Positions 27,201-35,141 are shown, counted from the stretch's first letter. The stretch: 64,000 bases of DNA from Streptomyces scabiei 87.22 (GCF_000091305.1 NC_013929.1:5890001-5954000), one strand, 5' to 3'. Made by a program: numbers and translations. The notes: generated by a model from the letters alone, not told the origin.

Positions 27201-27636
27201 AGAAGGGCTCGCCGTGGGAGGCGACGGCCAGGATGTCCGAGCGGCCGTGCCGGTTCGGGGGTGTCCAGCCGCGGACCTCGGTGTCGGGACTGCCCCAGTG
27301 GGTGAGCCGGCGGGCGGGGGCGCCACCGTCCACCGGGGTCAGATGGATCTCCGGGGTGATGCTCCGCCAGCTCGTGTACGCGATGTGCCGGCCGTCGGGC
27401 GAGAAACGCGGGCAGGCGACCTTCGTGCGGTCGACGGTCAGCCGCCAGGCGCGGTCCGAGCCGTCGAGGGGGGCCAGCCACAGGTCGTCCTCCGCCACGA
27501 AACAGAGGCGGTCGCCGCTGAGGTGGGGGTGGCGGAGGTAGCCGACGTCCGGGCCCGCCTGCCGTGCCTGCTCCCGACCCGTTGCCCGCTCAGGAGTGTG
27601 CTCGCGGTCCGGCCCTTGCTCATGGGTGTCGCTCAC
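24259..27636 (-). CDS. Tricorn-like S41 family peptidase
   Basis: A 1125-residue cytosolic protease of the Tricorn type, which degrades oligopeptides released by the proteasome. The N-terminal half is beta-propeller-like, with repeated FSPDGRHIAYTSW and FSPDGAWLTWSHP motifs. Near residue 760, LGTSHAYVSAARR gives the Ser-His of the charge relay. A PDZ-like segment follows (GIREGDALTHVDGRPVD). The S41 core is CGYLHIPDMGGSGWAQFNRD and VDVRGNAGGHISELVVEKL, with the nucleophile Ser in DEATSSDGDM near residue 1000. Streptomyces makes 20S proteasomes, so the substrate logic holds. The first 30 residues are a disordered charged leader. Confidence 0.9.
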   Translation of the reverse strand: MSDTHEQGPDREHTPERATGREQARQAGPDVGYLRHPHLSGDRLCFVAEDDLWLAPLDGSDRAWRLTVDRTKVACPRFSPDGRHIAYTSWRSITPEIHLTPVDGGAPARRLTHWGSPDTEVRGWTPPNRHGRSDILAVASHGEPFSYFTWAYKVRTDGDPGRKLPWGPVSDIQSAEIDGERRTLLLTGTPPHEPASWKRYRGGATGRLWLHGERLLAELEGHLHSPVFVGGRIAFLSDHEGVGNLYSCAYDGSDLRRHTDHDAFYARHASSDGTRVVYQCAGELWIVDDLAPDARPRRLDVTLGGALTGRRPYQVPAAQHVDGLSVDGTGRASAVVVRGSLYWLTHRDGPARTIADTPGVRVRLPEMLGSGGRVAYVTDADGEDAVEIAHLPRATGERAPRRLVSGGLGRVLELVADPSGERLAIAAHDGRVLLLDTTEESDGEVTELIASLNGPVRDLAFSPDGAWLTWSHPGIGRSLRQIKMARIKDRLVVDVTSGRFEDENPVFTRDGRYLAFLSWRGFDPVYDVHTGDLSFPLGCRPYLLPLSSATPSPFALNPDGRPVAGGMDPTEDDSTDGTVTVETEGLESRVAPFPVTASKYSALYPVSGGGLVWLRWPISGALGETFANPDDMTGRPTLEHFDIGRAKKSELVEHLDWFAVSGNGARLVVVDEGDLRAVPATESGDSDSTVWIDLRRVLHEVDPAAEWRQSYAEAGRLIRAYFWDPGMSGIDWDAILDQYRPLVERVASPDEFADLLREVLGELGTSHAYVSAARRNEGPPHYQRRQGLLGANLVRRDDHWTVRRILPGDSSDSKARSPLAGTGIREGDALTHVDGRPVDPATGPYPLLAGAGGTTVELTFAQPVARPAEEGPSGPLDAAGEGRSRRVAVVPLIDERPLRYQDWVAKRRAVVRELSGGHCGYLHIPDMGGSGWAQFNRDLRMEVSRPALIVDVRGNAGGHISELVVEKLSRTILGWDLTRDAQPVSYASSAPRGPVVALTDEATSSDGDMIAAAFRLLALGPVVGQRTWGGVVGMTGRHQLGDGSVITVPMNAAWFDAYGWTVENRGVTPDLETLRTPLDWAEGRNTQLEAAVTLALDLLKTHPPANPPDHTGVPDRSRPPLPGRP

Positions 27637-27669
27637 CTCCCCATGCTTCGCCGCGGGGGAGGCCGCGGC

Positions 27670-27812
27670 AACTTCACCCGCCGTGGCGCCGGCGACTTCA
27701 CCGTGGTGACGTCGGCCGCTTCACCCGCCATGGCTCCCGAGGGCTTCACACCCGCCGTGGCTCCGACGATTTCACCGTCGGGACGCCGGCGACTTCACCC
27801 GCCGTGGCCCCG
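27670..27812. repeat. four degenerate copies of a CTTCACCCGCCGTGGC motif
   Basis: Copies begin near 27671, 27719, 27745 and 27791, each reading CTTCAC(AC)CCGCCRTGGCNCC with few mismatches. They fill the non-coding gap between the Tricorn-like gene and the tetR operator. No frame looks coding. The origin is unknown. Confidence 0.6.
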
Positions 27813-27837
27813 ACGGCTTCGGCCGTGACCCAGCACA

Positions 27838-27906
27838 CGAACGAAACGGTTTCGTTTTCTTCGTGGGCCGGGGTATCGTCTTAAGCGTACGAAACCGTTT
27901 CGTTCG
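27838..27906. promoter_or_regulatory. duplicated palindromic operator of the TetR gene
   Basis: The pseudo-palindrome ACGAAAC-N-GTTTCGT occurs twice, centred near 27848 and 27896. The whole 18-bp blocks 27838-27855 and 27889-27906 are exact reverse complements of each other. A TATCGT at 27874-27879 between them could be the -10. This is a typical autoregulatory TetR operator for the tetR-MMPL pair downstream. Confidence 0.75.
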
Positions 27907-27990
27907 GAAGCGGAGTTCTCGGCCCGTGCCCCGGTGGCACGGCCGGTAGCCTTGTCGTCCCGAACGTGAAGCCGGAGCAAGGGGAGTGGG

Positions 27991-28593
27991 ATGACGGAGA
28001 CCGCGACGGTGCGCCGCAGTCGGATCACGCCCGAACGCGAGGCCGAGCTGTACGCGGCCGTCCTCGACCTGCTCCGGGAGGTCGGCTACGACGCCCTCAC
28101 CATGGACGCCGTGGCCGCCCGCACCCGGTCCAGCAAGGCCACCCTCTACCGCCAGTGGGGCGGCAAGGCCGAGCTGGTGGCGAAGGCGATGCGGGCCAAC
28201 AAGCCCCGTCCGGACTTCGGCTCCGTCGACACCGGGTCCCTGCGGGGCGACATGCACGCGCTGATCATGAGTCAGGACGACTGCACCATCGAACAGAACT
28301 CCGCGCTCATGCGGGGGCTGGCCATGGCGATCCACGGGAATCCCGACCTCCTGAAGGCGTTCCGCGAGCTGATCATCGAGCCCGAGCTGCTGGAGATCCG
28401 CGGCATGCTGCAGCGTGCCGTCGACCGGGGTGAGATCCGCGAGGACAACCCGGCCGTCGACTACGTCCTGCACATGTTCGTCGGCGCCTTCGTCGCACGG
28501 GGCATGATCGACGAGCTGCCTCCGACCCAGGCCTTCATCGCTTCGTACATCGACGCCGTGGTCCTCCCCGCCCTCGGTGTGCCGACCGACTGA
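27991..28593 (+). CDS. TetR family transcriptional regulator
   Basis: A 200-residue repressor. The N-terminal helix-turn-helix is AVLDLLREVGYDALTMDAVA-ARTRSSKATLYRQWGGKAEL, and the C-terminal ligand domain is of the TetR_C type (RGDMHALIMSQDDCTIEQNS). GGGGAG precedes the ATG. It sits 173 bp before the MMPL exporter on the same strand, downstream of a double palindromic operator, so it probably represses itself and the exporter until a lipophilic ligand binds. Confidence 0.92.
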   Translation: MTETATVRRSRITPEREAELYAAVLDLLREVGYDALTMDAVAARTRSSKATLYRQWGGKAELVAKAMRANKPRPDFGSVDTGSLRGDMHALIMSQDDCTIEQNSALMRGLAMAIHGNPDLLKAFRELIIEPELLEIRGMLQRAVDRGEIREDNPAVDYVLHMFVGAFVARGMIDELPPTQAFIASYIDAVVLPALGVPTD

Positions 28594-28765
28594 CCCACCT
28601 GCGCGAGGCCGCGTGACACGCGGCTGAGCCCCACCTGACGCACCGCTCATGTCGTCGGGCCGATCACCCCTGCCTTCCCCCGCCCTGCCTTCCTCCCTCC
28701 CCGCGGCACGGGCTGATCCGTCCTGCCCTCCTGCACGTCCACGACCTGAACGGGAGTACCGCCCC

Positions 28766-31042
28766 GTGGCCACTTTCCTCTACCGACTCGGCCGGTTCGC
28801 CTTCCGGCGACGGCATGTCACCGTCCTGATCTGGGTGGCGCTGCTGACGCTCGCGGGCGTCGGCGCCGCCTCCGCGCCCGCCGCCGGCTCCACCTCCTTC
28901 TCCATCCCGGGCACCGAGGCCCAGAAGGCCTTCGACCTGCTGGAGCAGCGCTATCCCGGCATGAGCGCCGACGGCGCCACCGCCCGGGTCGTCTTCAAGG
29001 CGCCCGAGGGCGAGAAGATGACCGACGCCGCCAACAAGGCGGCCGTCGAGAAGACCGTCGCGGAACTGGGAGACGGCTCCGAAGTCGTCTCCGTCAGCGA
29101 CCCGTTCACCACCCGCGCGGTCAGCGCGGACGGGACGATCGCCTACGCCTCGGTGACGTACGAGGTCCCGGCCATGGAGCTGAAGGACTCCTCCAAGGAG
29201 GCCCTGGAGACCACCGCGCACAAGGCGCAGGCCGCCGGGCTCACGGTCGAGATGGGCGGCGACGCCCTGCAGCCCGAGCCCGAGACGGCGGTCACCGGCG
29301 AGATCATCGGCCTCGCACTGGCCGCGGTCGTCCTCGTCATCACCCTGGGCTCGCTGGTCGCGGCCGGCCTGCCGCTGCTGACGGCGATCATCGGGGTCGG
29401 CATCGGCGTCTCCACCATCACCGCCCTCGCCAGCGCGCTCGACCTGGGCGACACCACCTCCACGCTCGCCCTGATGATCGGTCTCGCGGTCGGTATCGAC
29501 TACGCGCTGTTCATCGTCTCCCGTTACCGGTCCGAGCTGGCCGAGGGCAGGGGCCGCGAGGAGGCGGTGGGCCGGGCCGTCGGCACCGCCGGCTCGGCGG
29601 TGGTCTTCGCGGGGCTCACGGTCGTGATCGCGCTGGCCGGTCTCGCGGTCGTCAACGTCCCGATGCTGACCAAGATGGGTCTCGCGGCGGCGGGCACGGT
29701 CGTCGTCGCCGTCCTCATCGCCCTCACCATGGTCCCGGCGCTGCTCGGCTACGCGGGCCGCAAGGTCCGGCCGGCCGGTGAGAAGGGCGGGCTGCTCGGA
29801 CGCGGCAGGGCGAAGAAGTCCGCCGCGGGTTCCGCCGGGGTCGCCGGCGCGGAGGCCGCCGGAGGTTCCGTCGCGGCGAAGCCCGGCCTGGGCACCCGCT
29901 GGGCGAGCTTCGTCGTCCGTCGCCCGGTCGCCGTGCTGCTGCTCGGCGTGGTCGGCCTCGGAGCGGTCGCGGTGCCCGCCACCCAGCTGGAGCTGGGCCT
30001 TCCCGACGACGGTTCGCAGGCCACGTCCACCACGCAGCGCCGGGCGTACGACCTGCTCTCCGACGGCTTCGGGCCCGGCTTCAACGGCCCCCTGATGGTC
30101 GTCCTCGACGCCCAGGGCAGCGCGTCCCCGCAGCGGGCCGCCACCGCGGTGACGGACGAGATCAAGGGCCTCGACGATGTCGTGACGGTGACGCCCGCGA
30201 CGTTCAACAAGGCCGGCGACACCGCGATGATCACGGTGATCCCGAAGTCCAAGCCGTCCTCGACACAGACCGAGGACCTGGTGCACGCCATCCGTGACGC
30301 GGGCGCCGGCGTGAGCGCGGACACGGACGCGAAGGTACTGGTCACCGGTGCCACCGCGATGAACATCGACTTCTCGCAGAAGCTCACCGACGCGCTGCTG
30401 CCGTATCTGGCGCTGGTCGTGGGCCTGGCGTTCCTCCTGCTGATCGTGATCTTCCGGTCGGTCCTGGTCCCGCTGAAGGCGGCCCTCGGCTTCCTGCTCA
30501 GCGTGCTGGCCGCGCTCGGCGCCGTGGTCGCGGTCTTCCAGTGGGGCTGGCTGGCGGGGCTGATCGGGGTCGAGGAGACCGGTCCGATCATGTCGATGAT
30601 GCCGATCTTCATGGTGGGCGTGGTCTTCGGTCTCGCGATGGACTACGAGGTGTTCCTCGTGACCCGCATGCGCGAGGCGTACGTGCACGGCGAGAACGCG
30701 CACCAGGCCGTGGTGACCGGCTTCCGGTACAGCGCGCGGGTGGTCGCGGCCGCCGCGGCGATCATGATGGCCGTCTTCGCCGGCTTCATCGGCTCCGGCG
30801 AGTCGATGATCAAGATGATCGGCTTCGGCCTCGCCATCGCCGTCTTCTTCGATGCGTTCGTCGTCCGCATGGCCATCGTCCCGGCCGTCCTCGCCCTCCT
30901 GGGCGACCGGGCCTGGTGGCTGCCGAAGTGGCTCGACCGCGCGCTGCCGAACGTCGACGTCGAGGGCGAGGGCCTGCGGACGGTCGACACCTCCGGTGAC
31001 GCGGCCGAGGACGACGAGGACAGGGAGCTGGTCCGCGCCTGA
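28766..31042 (+). CDS. MMPL family transporter
   Basis: A 758-residue RND-superfamily membrane exporter. Two repeats each have one membrane segment, a large outside loop and about five further segments. The MMPL signatures are GIDYALFIVSRYR in repeat 1 and AMDYEVFLVTRMREAY in repeat 2, containing the Asp-Tyr pairs of proton coupling. A cytoplasmic Gly/Ala/Lys linker separates the repeats near residue 350. The GTG at 28766 has GGGAG 9 nt upstream and starts exactly at the conserved FLYRLGRFAFRRR. Exported substrates are usually lipids or hydrophobic compounds. Confidence 0.92.
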   Translation: MATFLYRLGRFAFRRRHVTVLIWVALLTLAGVGAASAPAAGSTSFSIPGTEAQKAFDLLEQRYPGMSADGATARVVFKAPEGEKMTDAANKAAVEKTVAELGDGSEVVSVSDPFTTRAVSADGTIAYASVTYEVPAMELKDSSKEALETTAHKAQAAGLTVEMGGDALQPEPETAVTGEIIGLALAAVVLVITLGSLVAAGLPLLTAIIGVGIGVSTITALASALDLGDTTSTLALMIGLAVGIDYALFIVSRYRSELAEGRGREEAVGRAVGTAGSAVVFAGLTVVIALAGLAVVNVPMLTKMGLAAAGTVVVAVLIALTMVPALLGYAGRKVRPAGEKGGLLGRGRAKKSAAGSAGVAGAEAAGGSVAAKPGLGTRWASFVVRRPVAVLLLGVVGLGAVAVPATQLELGLPDDGSQATSTTQRRAYDLLSDGFGPGFNGPLMVVLDAQGSASPQRAATAVTDEIKGLDDVVTVTPATFNKAGDTAMITVIPKSKPSSTQTEDLVHAIRDAGAGVSADTDAKVLVTGATAMNIDFSQKLTDALLPYLALVVGLAFLLLIVIFRSVLVPLKAALGFLLSVLAALGAVVAVFQWGWLAGLIGVEETGPIMSMMPIFMVGVVFGLAMDYEVFLVTRMREAYVHGENAHQAVVTGFRYSARVVAAAAAIMMAVFAGFIGSGESMIKMIGFGLAIAVFFDAFVVRMAIVPAVLALLGDRAWWLPKWLDRALPNVDVEGEGLRTVDTSGDAAEDDEDRELVRA

Positions 31043-31082
31043 CACGGGCGCCCGCACAGAACAGGACCGCCGGTGAGGCCCC

Positions 31083-32384
31083 GTGGAGACGGGCACCCTC
31101 ACCGGCTTCCGTGCGAGGGGCGAAGATGACGGGCGACAGGAGAAGAGCCGAGAGAACCGACAGAGCCGACGCGGGTACCGGGACCGGGTGACTGGTGCGC
31201 GTGACGGGGCGGGGGGTGTGGGCATGCGTGACGGGGCTGAGGTGTCTGGTGTGCGTGACGGGGGAGGGGCGCCTGGAGAGCACGACGAGACCGTGGGGCC
31301 CGGCGGGCGCGACGGGGTCGAGGTGCTTGGCGTGCGCGGCGAGACCGTGGGGCCCGACGGGCGCGAGGAGGCCGTACGGGCGAGCGAGGCCGGCGAGGCC
31401 GACCGGGCCGGTGGCGCCGAGCAGGTCGGTGAGGTCGAGGCCGGTGAGGCCGGGCGGGTCGAGCACACGGGCGAGACCGACCAGGCGGGCGAGTTCGTCG
31501 CAGCCGACCGGGCCGACGGGACCGACCGGGACGGGCACGCAGGTCGGACCGGCCGAGCGGAACAGGCGGTGCGGGCCTGCGGGGCCGACCAGGTCGACGA
31601 GGGAGGCGTGCCCGGTGTGTCCGACCGGGGTGCGCAGGCTGGTGAGGCCGAACGGACCGAACAGGCCGAGCCGCGCATCGGTGAGATCGGCCGTGTCGAT
31701 GGGGCAGGCGTGCCCGGTGCGTCCGACCGGGCCGCGCAGGCCGGTGAAGCCGAGCGGACCGGGCCGCGCATCGGTGAGATCGGCCGGGTCGACGGGGCAG
31801 GTGAGCCCGCCGGCCTCGACCGGGCCGGCGGGGCGGGGGCGGCAGGCCGGGCGGGCGCGGTCGGCCACATCGGCGGGGCTCGGGACGACCGGGTCGGGCC
31901 GCCCCTCCTGGGCGCCGAACGTGAGACCCTCCGCGCCTTTCTCGACTATCACCGCGCGACCCTCGCCATGAAGTGCGCGGGTCTCACCGACGAGGAGCTG
32001 CGCCGTCGGTCGATGCCCCCGTCGACGCTGTCGCTGCTGGGTCTCGTGCGGCACATGGCGGAGGTCGAACGGGCCTGGTTCCGCCGGGTGTTCGAGGATC
32101 ATGACGCCCCCATGGTGTGGTCGAAGGAGATCGACTTCCAGGCGGCGTACGACGCGAGCGCCTCGACGCGGGCGGAGGCTTTCGGGGCCTGGGAGGCGGA
32201 GGTGGCGACCTCGCGGCGTATCGAACGGGAGGCGGAGTCCCTGGAGCTCACCGGTCGCCAGCCGCGCTGGAACGAGGACGTCTCCCTGCGGATGGTCATG
32301 ATCCACGTCCTGCTGGAGTACGGCCGCCACAACGGCCACGCGGACTTCCTGCGGGAAGGGATCGACGGGACCGTGGGGGCGTGA
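31083..32384 (+). CDS. DinB/DUF664 protein with long repetitive N-terminal extension
   Basis: The C-terminal 165 residues are a complete DinB-like (DUF664) four-helix domain: ERETLRAFLDYHRATLAMKC, STLSLLGLVRHMAEVERAWF and MVMIHVLLEYGRHNGHADFL with His residues for a metal. Such proteins usually begin right there, at about 170 residues. Here some 265 residues of Gly/Glu/Arg/Asp/Val repeats precede it, with a tandem 34/31-residue unit. Third codon positions in this frame are almost all G or C throughout, so the extension looks truly coding. The GTG at 31083 has GGTGAGG close upstream; ATG 31224 is an alternative. The stop overlaps the next gene (GTGA). Confidence 0.75.
   Translation: METGTLTGFRARGEDDGRQEKSRENRQSRRGYRDRVTGARDGAGGVGMRDGAEVSGVRDGGGAPGEHDETVGPGGRDGVEVLGVRGETVGPDGREEAVRASEAGEADRAGGAEQVGEVEAGEAGRVEHTGETDQAGEFVAADRADGTDRDGHAGRTGRAEQAVRACGADQVDEGGVPGVSDRGAQAGEAERTEQAEPRIGEIGRVDGAGVPGASDRAAQAGEAERTGPRIGEIGRVDGAGEPAGLDRAGGAGAAGRAGAVGHIGGARDDRVGPPLLGAERETLRAFLDYHRATLAMKCAGLTDEELRRRSMPPSTLSLLGLVRHMAEVERAWFRRVFEDHDAPMVWSKEIDFQAAYDASASTRAEAFGAWEAEVATSRRIEREAESLELTGRQPRWNEDVSLRMVMIHVLLEYGRHNGHADFLREGIDGTVGA
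31605..31799 (+). repeat. in-frame tandem repeat, 102-bp and 93-bp units
   Basis: Unit 1 (31605-31706) and unit 2 (31707-31799) are highly similar and differ by a 9-bp indel. Both encode GVPGxSDRxAQAGEAERT ending in PRIGEIGRVDGA. They lie inside the N-terminal extension of the DinB protein. Confidence 0.85.
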
Positions 32385-32767
32385 GGGCCGAAGGGACCGC
32401 GGGCACCTCGGGGACCGCGAACAACCCCCCGCCGGCCCGCGCGGGACGGCTCCGGCGCCTGCGGCGGCACCTGCGGGCGGTGGACGGGCGGGGTGTGGCC
32501 CGGGTCGTCGTCGGCGTGGGGAACGTGCTGCTGTGCTGCGTCCTCCTCCTGGTCGCCGTCGGCGTGCTGTTCGTGGAGCCGGTCACCCGTGCCGAGGAGA
32601 CCGCGGCCTGGCATCTCGCGGGCCGGATCTACGGCTGGTGGTTCCTGGGCGGGCTGGTCCTGCTCCCGGCGCTGGGGATGACGCGGACGCTGGCCGTCCA
32701 CCTGGCCACGATGATCGCGGCCCCTGCCGTGCTGTTCACGCTCGTGGTGCTGGCGGCCGTACGGTGA
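32381..32767 (+). CDS. small membrane protein, hypothetical
   Basis: A 128-residue protein with a basic Arg/Pro-rich N-terminus and three hydrophobic segments (VGNVLLCCVLLLVAVGVLFV, WWFLGGLVLLPALGM, MIAAPAVLFTLVVLAAV). The GTG start overlaps the DinB stop. No domain is recognisable; the coupling suggests it is made together with the DinB protein. Confidence 0.65.
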   Translation: MRAEGTAGTSGTANNPPPARAGRLRRLRRHLRAVDGRGVARVVVGVGNVLLCCVLLLVAVGVLFVEPVTRAEETAAWHLAGRIYGWWFLGGLVLLPALGMTRTLAVHLATMIAAPAVLFTLVVLAAVR

Positions 32768-32886
32768 CCGCGGCGGCGCCCGACCGACAGGGCGCCCATG
32801 GCGGACTCCTGGGAAGCGCACAGCAAATCCTCATAGCATCACGCGCATTCCATGACGGGAACACTCGGAAGGCGTGGTTCGGCATC

Positions 32887-33759
32887 ATGAGCACAGCACC
32901 CGGCGACAAGGGCGGCCACGGCCGAGGGCACCACCACGACGACGAGTTCGACAGAGGGCTCTCCCACGACCTCCCCGTGCTGGCCCGCCGCCGCATGATC
33001 GGACTGCTGGCCGGCGCGAGCATGGTCCCGTTGCTGGCGGCCTGTTCCACGGACGACTCCGGCTCCGGCTTTGGCTCCGCGTCGGACGCCTCCTCCTCCG
33101 GTACGTCCTCCTCCGGCACCTCCGGCTCGGACTGCGAGGTCATCCCCACCGAGACGGCCGGTCCGTACCCCGGTGACGGTTCGAACGGCCCGAACGTCCT
33201 CAAGGAGAGCGGTGTCGTCCGGCAGGACATCACCAAGAGCTTCGGCTCGGCGGACGGGGTCGCCGAAGGCATCCCCCTGACGATCACGCTGACCGTCGTC
33301 GACCGGTCCTCCGGCTGCGACACCCCGAAGAAGGGCGCGGCCGTCTACCTGTGGCAGTGCGACCGCGAGGGCCGGTACTCCCTCTACTCCGACGGCGTCA
33401 CCGACGAGAACTACCTGCGCGGCGTCCAGGAGACCGACGACGAGGGCCGGCTCACCTTCACATCGGTCTTCCCCGGCTGCTACCCCGGCCGCTGGCCCCA
33501 CCTCCACTTCGAGGTCTACGACAGCCTCGCCGACGCCACCGCGGCCGGGAACACCGCCGCCGTCTCGCAGCTCGCCTTCCCCAAGGACGTCTGCGAGACC
33601 GTGTACGCCACGGACGGCTACGGCGACAGCGTCCAGAACCTCGGCGAGCTCTCCCTGGAGTCCGACATGGTCTTCAGCGACGGCTACGACCAGCAGCTCG
33701 CCACCATGAAGGGCAGCACCGGCAAGGGGTACACGGCGACCCTCACCGTGCCGGTCTGA
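32887..33759 (+). CDS. exported intradiol ring-cleavage dioxygenase-like lipoprotein
   Basis: A 290-residue secreted protein. The N-terminal region has a twin-arginine stretch (LARRRMIGLLAGASMVPL) ending in a lipobox LLAAC, so it is probably a Tat-exported lipoprotein. A Ser/Gly linker follows. The catalytic domain has the Fe(III) ligands of intradiol dioxygenases: Tyr in TETAGPYPGDG and the Tyr-Arg-His-x-His block GCYPGRWPHLHFEVY. Secreted relatives in Streptomyces cleave catechol-type aromatics from lignin or plant material. The ATG at 32887 lacks a clear ribosome site; the domain starts well inside, so the assignment does not depend on it. Confidence 0.88.
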   Translation: MSTAPGDKGGHGRGHHHDDEFDRGLSHDLPVLARRRMIGLLAGASMVPLLAACSTDDSGSGFGSASDASSSGTSSSGTSGSDCEVIPTETAGPYPGDGSNGPNVLKESGVVRQDITKSFGSADGVAEGIPLTITLTVVDRSSGCDTPKKGAAVYLWQCDREGRYSLYSDGVTDENYLRGVQETDDEGRLTFTSVFPGCYPGRWPHLHFEVYDSLADATAAGNTAAVSQLAFPKDVCETVYATDGYGDSVQNLGELSLESDMVFSDGYDQQLATMKGSTGKGYTATLTVPV

Positions 33760-33772
33760 CGCCCGGGGCCGC

Positions 33773-34531
33773 TCAGCCGGGGCCGAGGTGGGCCGTCTCC
33801 CCCCAGCGCGTCGGCCGCAGCCGTCCCCCGTCGCTCTCCCACTGCGAGACCGAGGCGTTGGGGACGGGCGGCAGCGCGCCGGGGGAGGCCGCGCCGAGGC
33901 CCGCGCAGACCAGACGGACGGCGACGGCGATCGCGTCATGGGCGACCAGCAGCACCCGCCGGCCCCCGGCGACCCGGTCCAGCTCGTCGACGAAGTCCCG
34001 CACGCGCAGCACCACATCGGTCAGCGCCTCCCCGCCCGGCGGACGGTAGTACCAGTCGCCGACCAGGGCGCGCCGGTCCGCCTCCTCGGGCGAACGGGCC
34101 CGTTGCGCGCCCGGCGGGTGCAACTCGAAGATCCCCGCCTCCCGGTCCCGCAGCCGTTCGTCGACGAGGAGCGGGGGCGGGACCACACCCGGATGCCCGG
34201 CGATCGACTCCCAGGTCTGCCGGGCCCGTACATACGGTGAGCAGACCACCAGGTCCGGCCCCGGCCCGCCGTCACCACCGCCTCTGCCCGCGGAGATCCC
34301 CGCCAGCCACCCGCCCAGTGCCTCGGCCTGCGCCCGGCCCGGCCCGGACAGCGGGACATCCGCGTCCCGTCCCGGCACCGGCACGGTCGACCCGGTCCGT
34401 TCGGCCTCGGCGTACGCCACGTTGGCGGTGCTCTGCCCGTGCCGGACCACCCACAGCGACGCGAGGGCGTACGGCGGCGCGAGCCCCTCCCCGGGGGCGG
34501 GCGCCCACTCCTGCCCGGACGCCCCGGTCAG
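33773..34531 (-). CDS. histidine phosphatase family protein
   Basis: A 252-residue phosphatase of the phosphoglycerate-mutase superfamily. The RHG motif is in LWVVRHGQSTANVAY, the second arginine in VVCSPYVRARQT, the acid in RDREAGIFELHPPG and the second catalytic His in VLLVAHDAIAVAVR. The substrate is unknown. No ATG or GTG exists in frame before the RHG motif; a CTG at 34531 overlapping the stop of the upstream SsgA-like gene (CTGA) is the best start and implies translational coupling. Confidence 0.82.
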   Translation of the reverse strand: MTGASGQEWAPAPGEGLAPPYALASLWVVRHGQSTANVAYAEAERTGSTVPVPGRDADVPLSGPGRAQAEALGGWLAGISAGRGGGDGGPGPDLVVCSPYVRARQTWESIAGHPGVVPPPLLVDERLRDREAGIFELHPPGAQRARSPEEADRRALVGDWYYRPPGGEALTDVVLRVRDFVDELDRVAGGRRVLLVAHDAIAVAVRLVCAGLGAASPGALPPVPNASVSQWESDGGRLRPTRWGETAHLGPG

Positions 34532-34872
34532 TGCGCCACCGGCACGGCCGTGTAGGTGCGCCGCAGGAAGCGGATCAGCGCCTTCGTGTCGAACTGCATC
34601 ACCGCCACCCCCTGCGCGGAGTGGAACTCCATGACCGCCTGGACGCGGCCGCAGGGCCAGATGCTCACGGGCCCGGAGGTGGTGGGAGTGCGCAGGCCGC
34701 GTTCGAGCAGCTCGCGGGGGAAGGTCCACTCGTCGGGACCGGGCAGGCGCACGCGGACGGCGGAGGCATCGTTGTCGGGGTCGTAGCGCAGGACGACCGG
34801 CACGGTGTCCCGGTCGTCGGGGGTGTCGGTGACGACATGGGCCCGGGCGTACTGCTCGACGGTGACAGACAT
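34528..34872 (-). CDS. SsgA family sporulation/cell division regulator
   Basis: A 114-residue SsgA-like protein (SALP), a family unique to sporulating actinomycetes that controls septum placement and spore-wall formation. Features are VPVVLRYDPDNDASAVRVRL, EWTFPRELLERGLRTPT, GPVSIWPCGR and a C-terminal VMQFDTKALIRFLRRTY. I cannot say which SALP subtype it is. GAGGAG lies 7 nt before the ATG at 34872. The stop is coupled to the histidine phosphatase. The upstream region carries an 11-bp tandem repeat array. Confidence 0.88.
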   Translation of the reverse strand: MSVTVEQYARAHVVTDTPDDRDTVPVVLRYDPDNDASAVRVRLPGPDEWTFPRELLERGLRTPTTSGPVSIWPCGRVQAVMEFHSAQGVAVMQFDTKALIRFLRRTYTAVPVAH

Positions 34873-34999
34873 CGGGCTGCTCCTCACGCTGAGTGACCCA
34901 AGCAGAAGCTGTGAATCCGCTGTCCACTGCCTCTCCAATGTCGCATATTTTCCGCCCGGCGCCCCCGGAGGGGCCACCGGAGGGGCCTTCGGGACGCCC

Positions 35000-35098
35000 G
35001 AAGGCGGCCCGAAGGCGGCCCGAAGGCGGCCCGAAGGCGGCCCGAAGGCGGCCCGAAGGCGGCCCGAAGGCGGCCCGAAGGCGGCCCGAAGGCGGCCC
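35000..35098 (+). repeat. nine tandem copies of an 11-bp unit
   Basis: GAAGGCGGCCC is repeated exactly nine times (unit starts 35000, 35011, ... 35088), with a partial tenth at 35099. It lies in the divergent gap between the ssg-like gene and the metal transporter. The 11-bp period is close to one turn of DNA. Confidence 0.95.
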
Positions 35099-35141
35099 GA
35101 AGGCTCTGGCGAGCCATGCGCAGTTCCGCAGTGACGCGCTC

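Noticed and set aside
28664..31870. 1068-codon minus-strand open frame over the MMPL gene
   Set aside because: Antisense shadow of the transporter and the DinB repeats; the Ser/Pro/Arg-rich product has no domain.
30810..32339. Collagen-like Gly-Pro-Val repeats on the minus strand
   Set aside because: It arises from reading the DinB extension repeats backwards; third-position GC supports the plus-strand frame.
35000..35098. CRISPR array
   Set aside because: The units are contiguous 11-mers without spacers and there are no cas genes.
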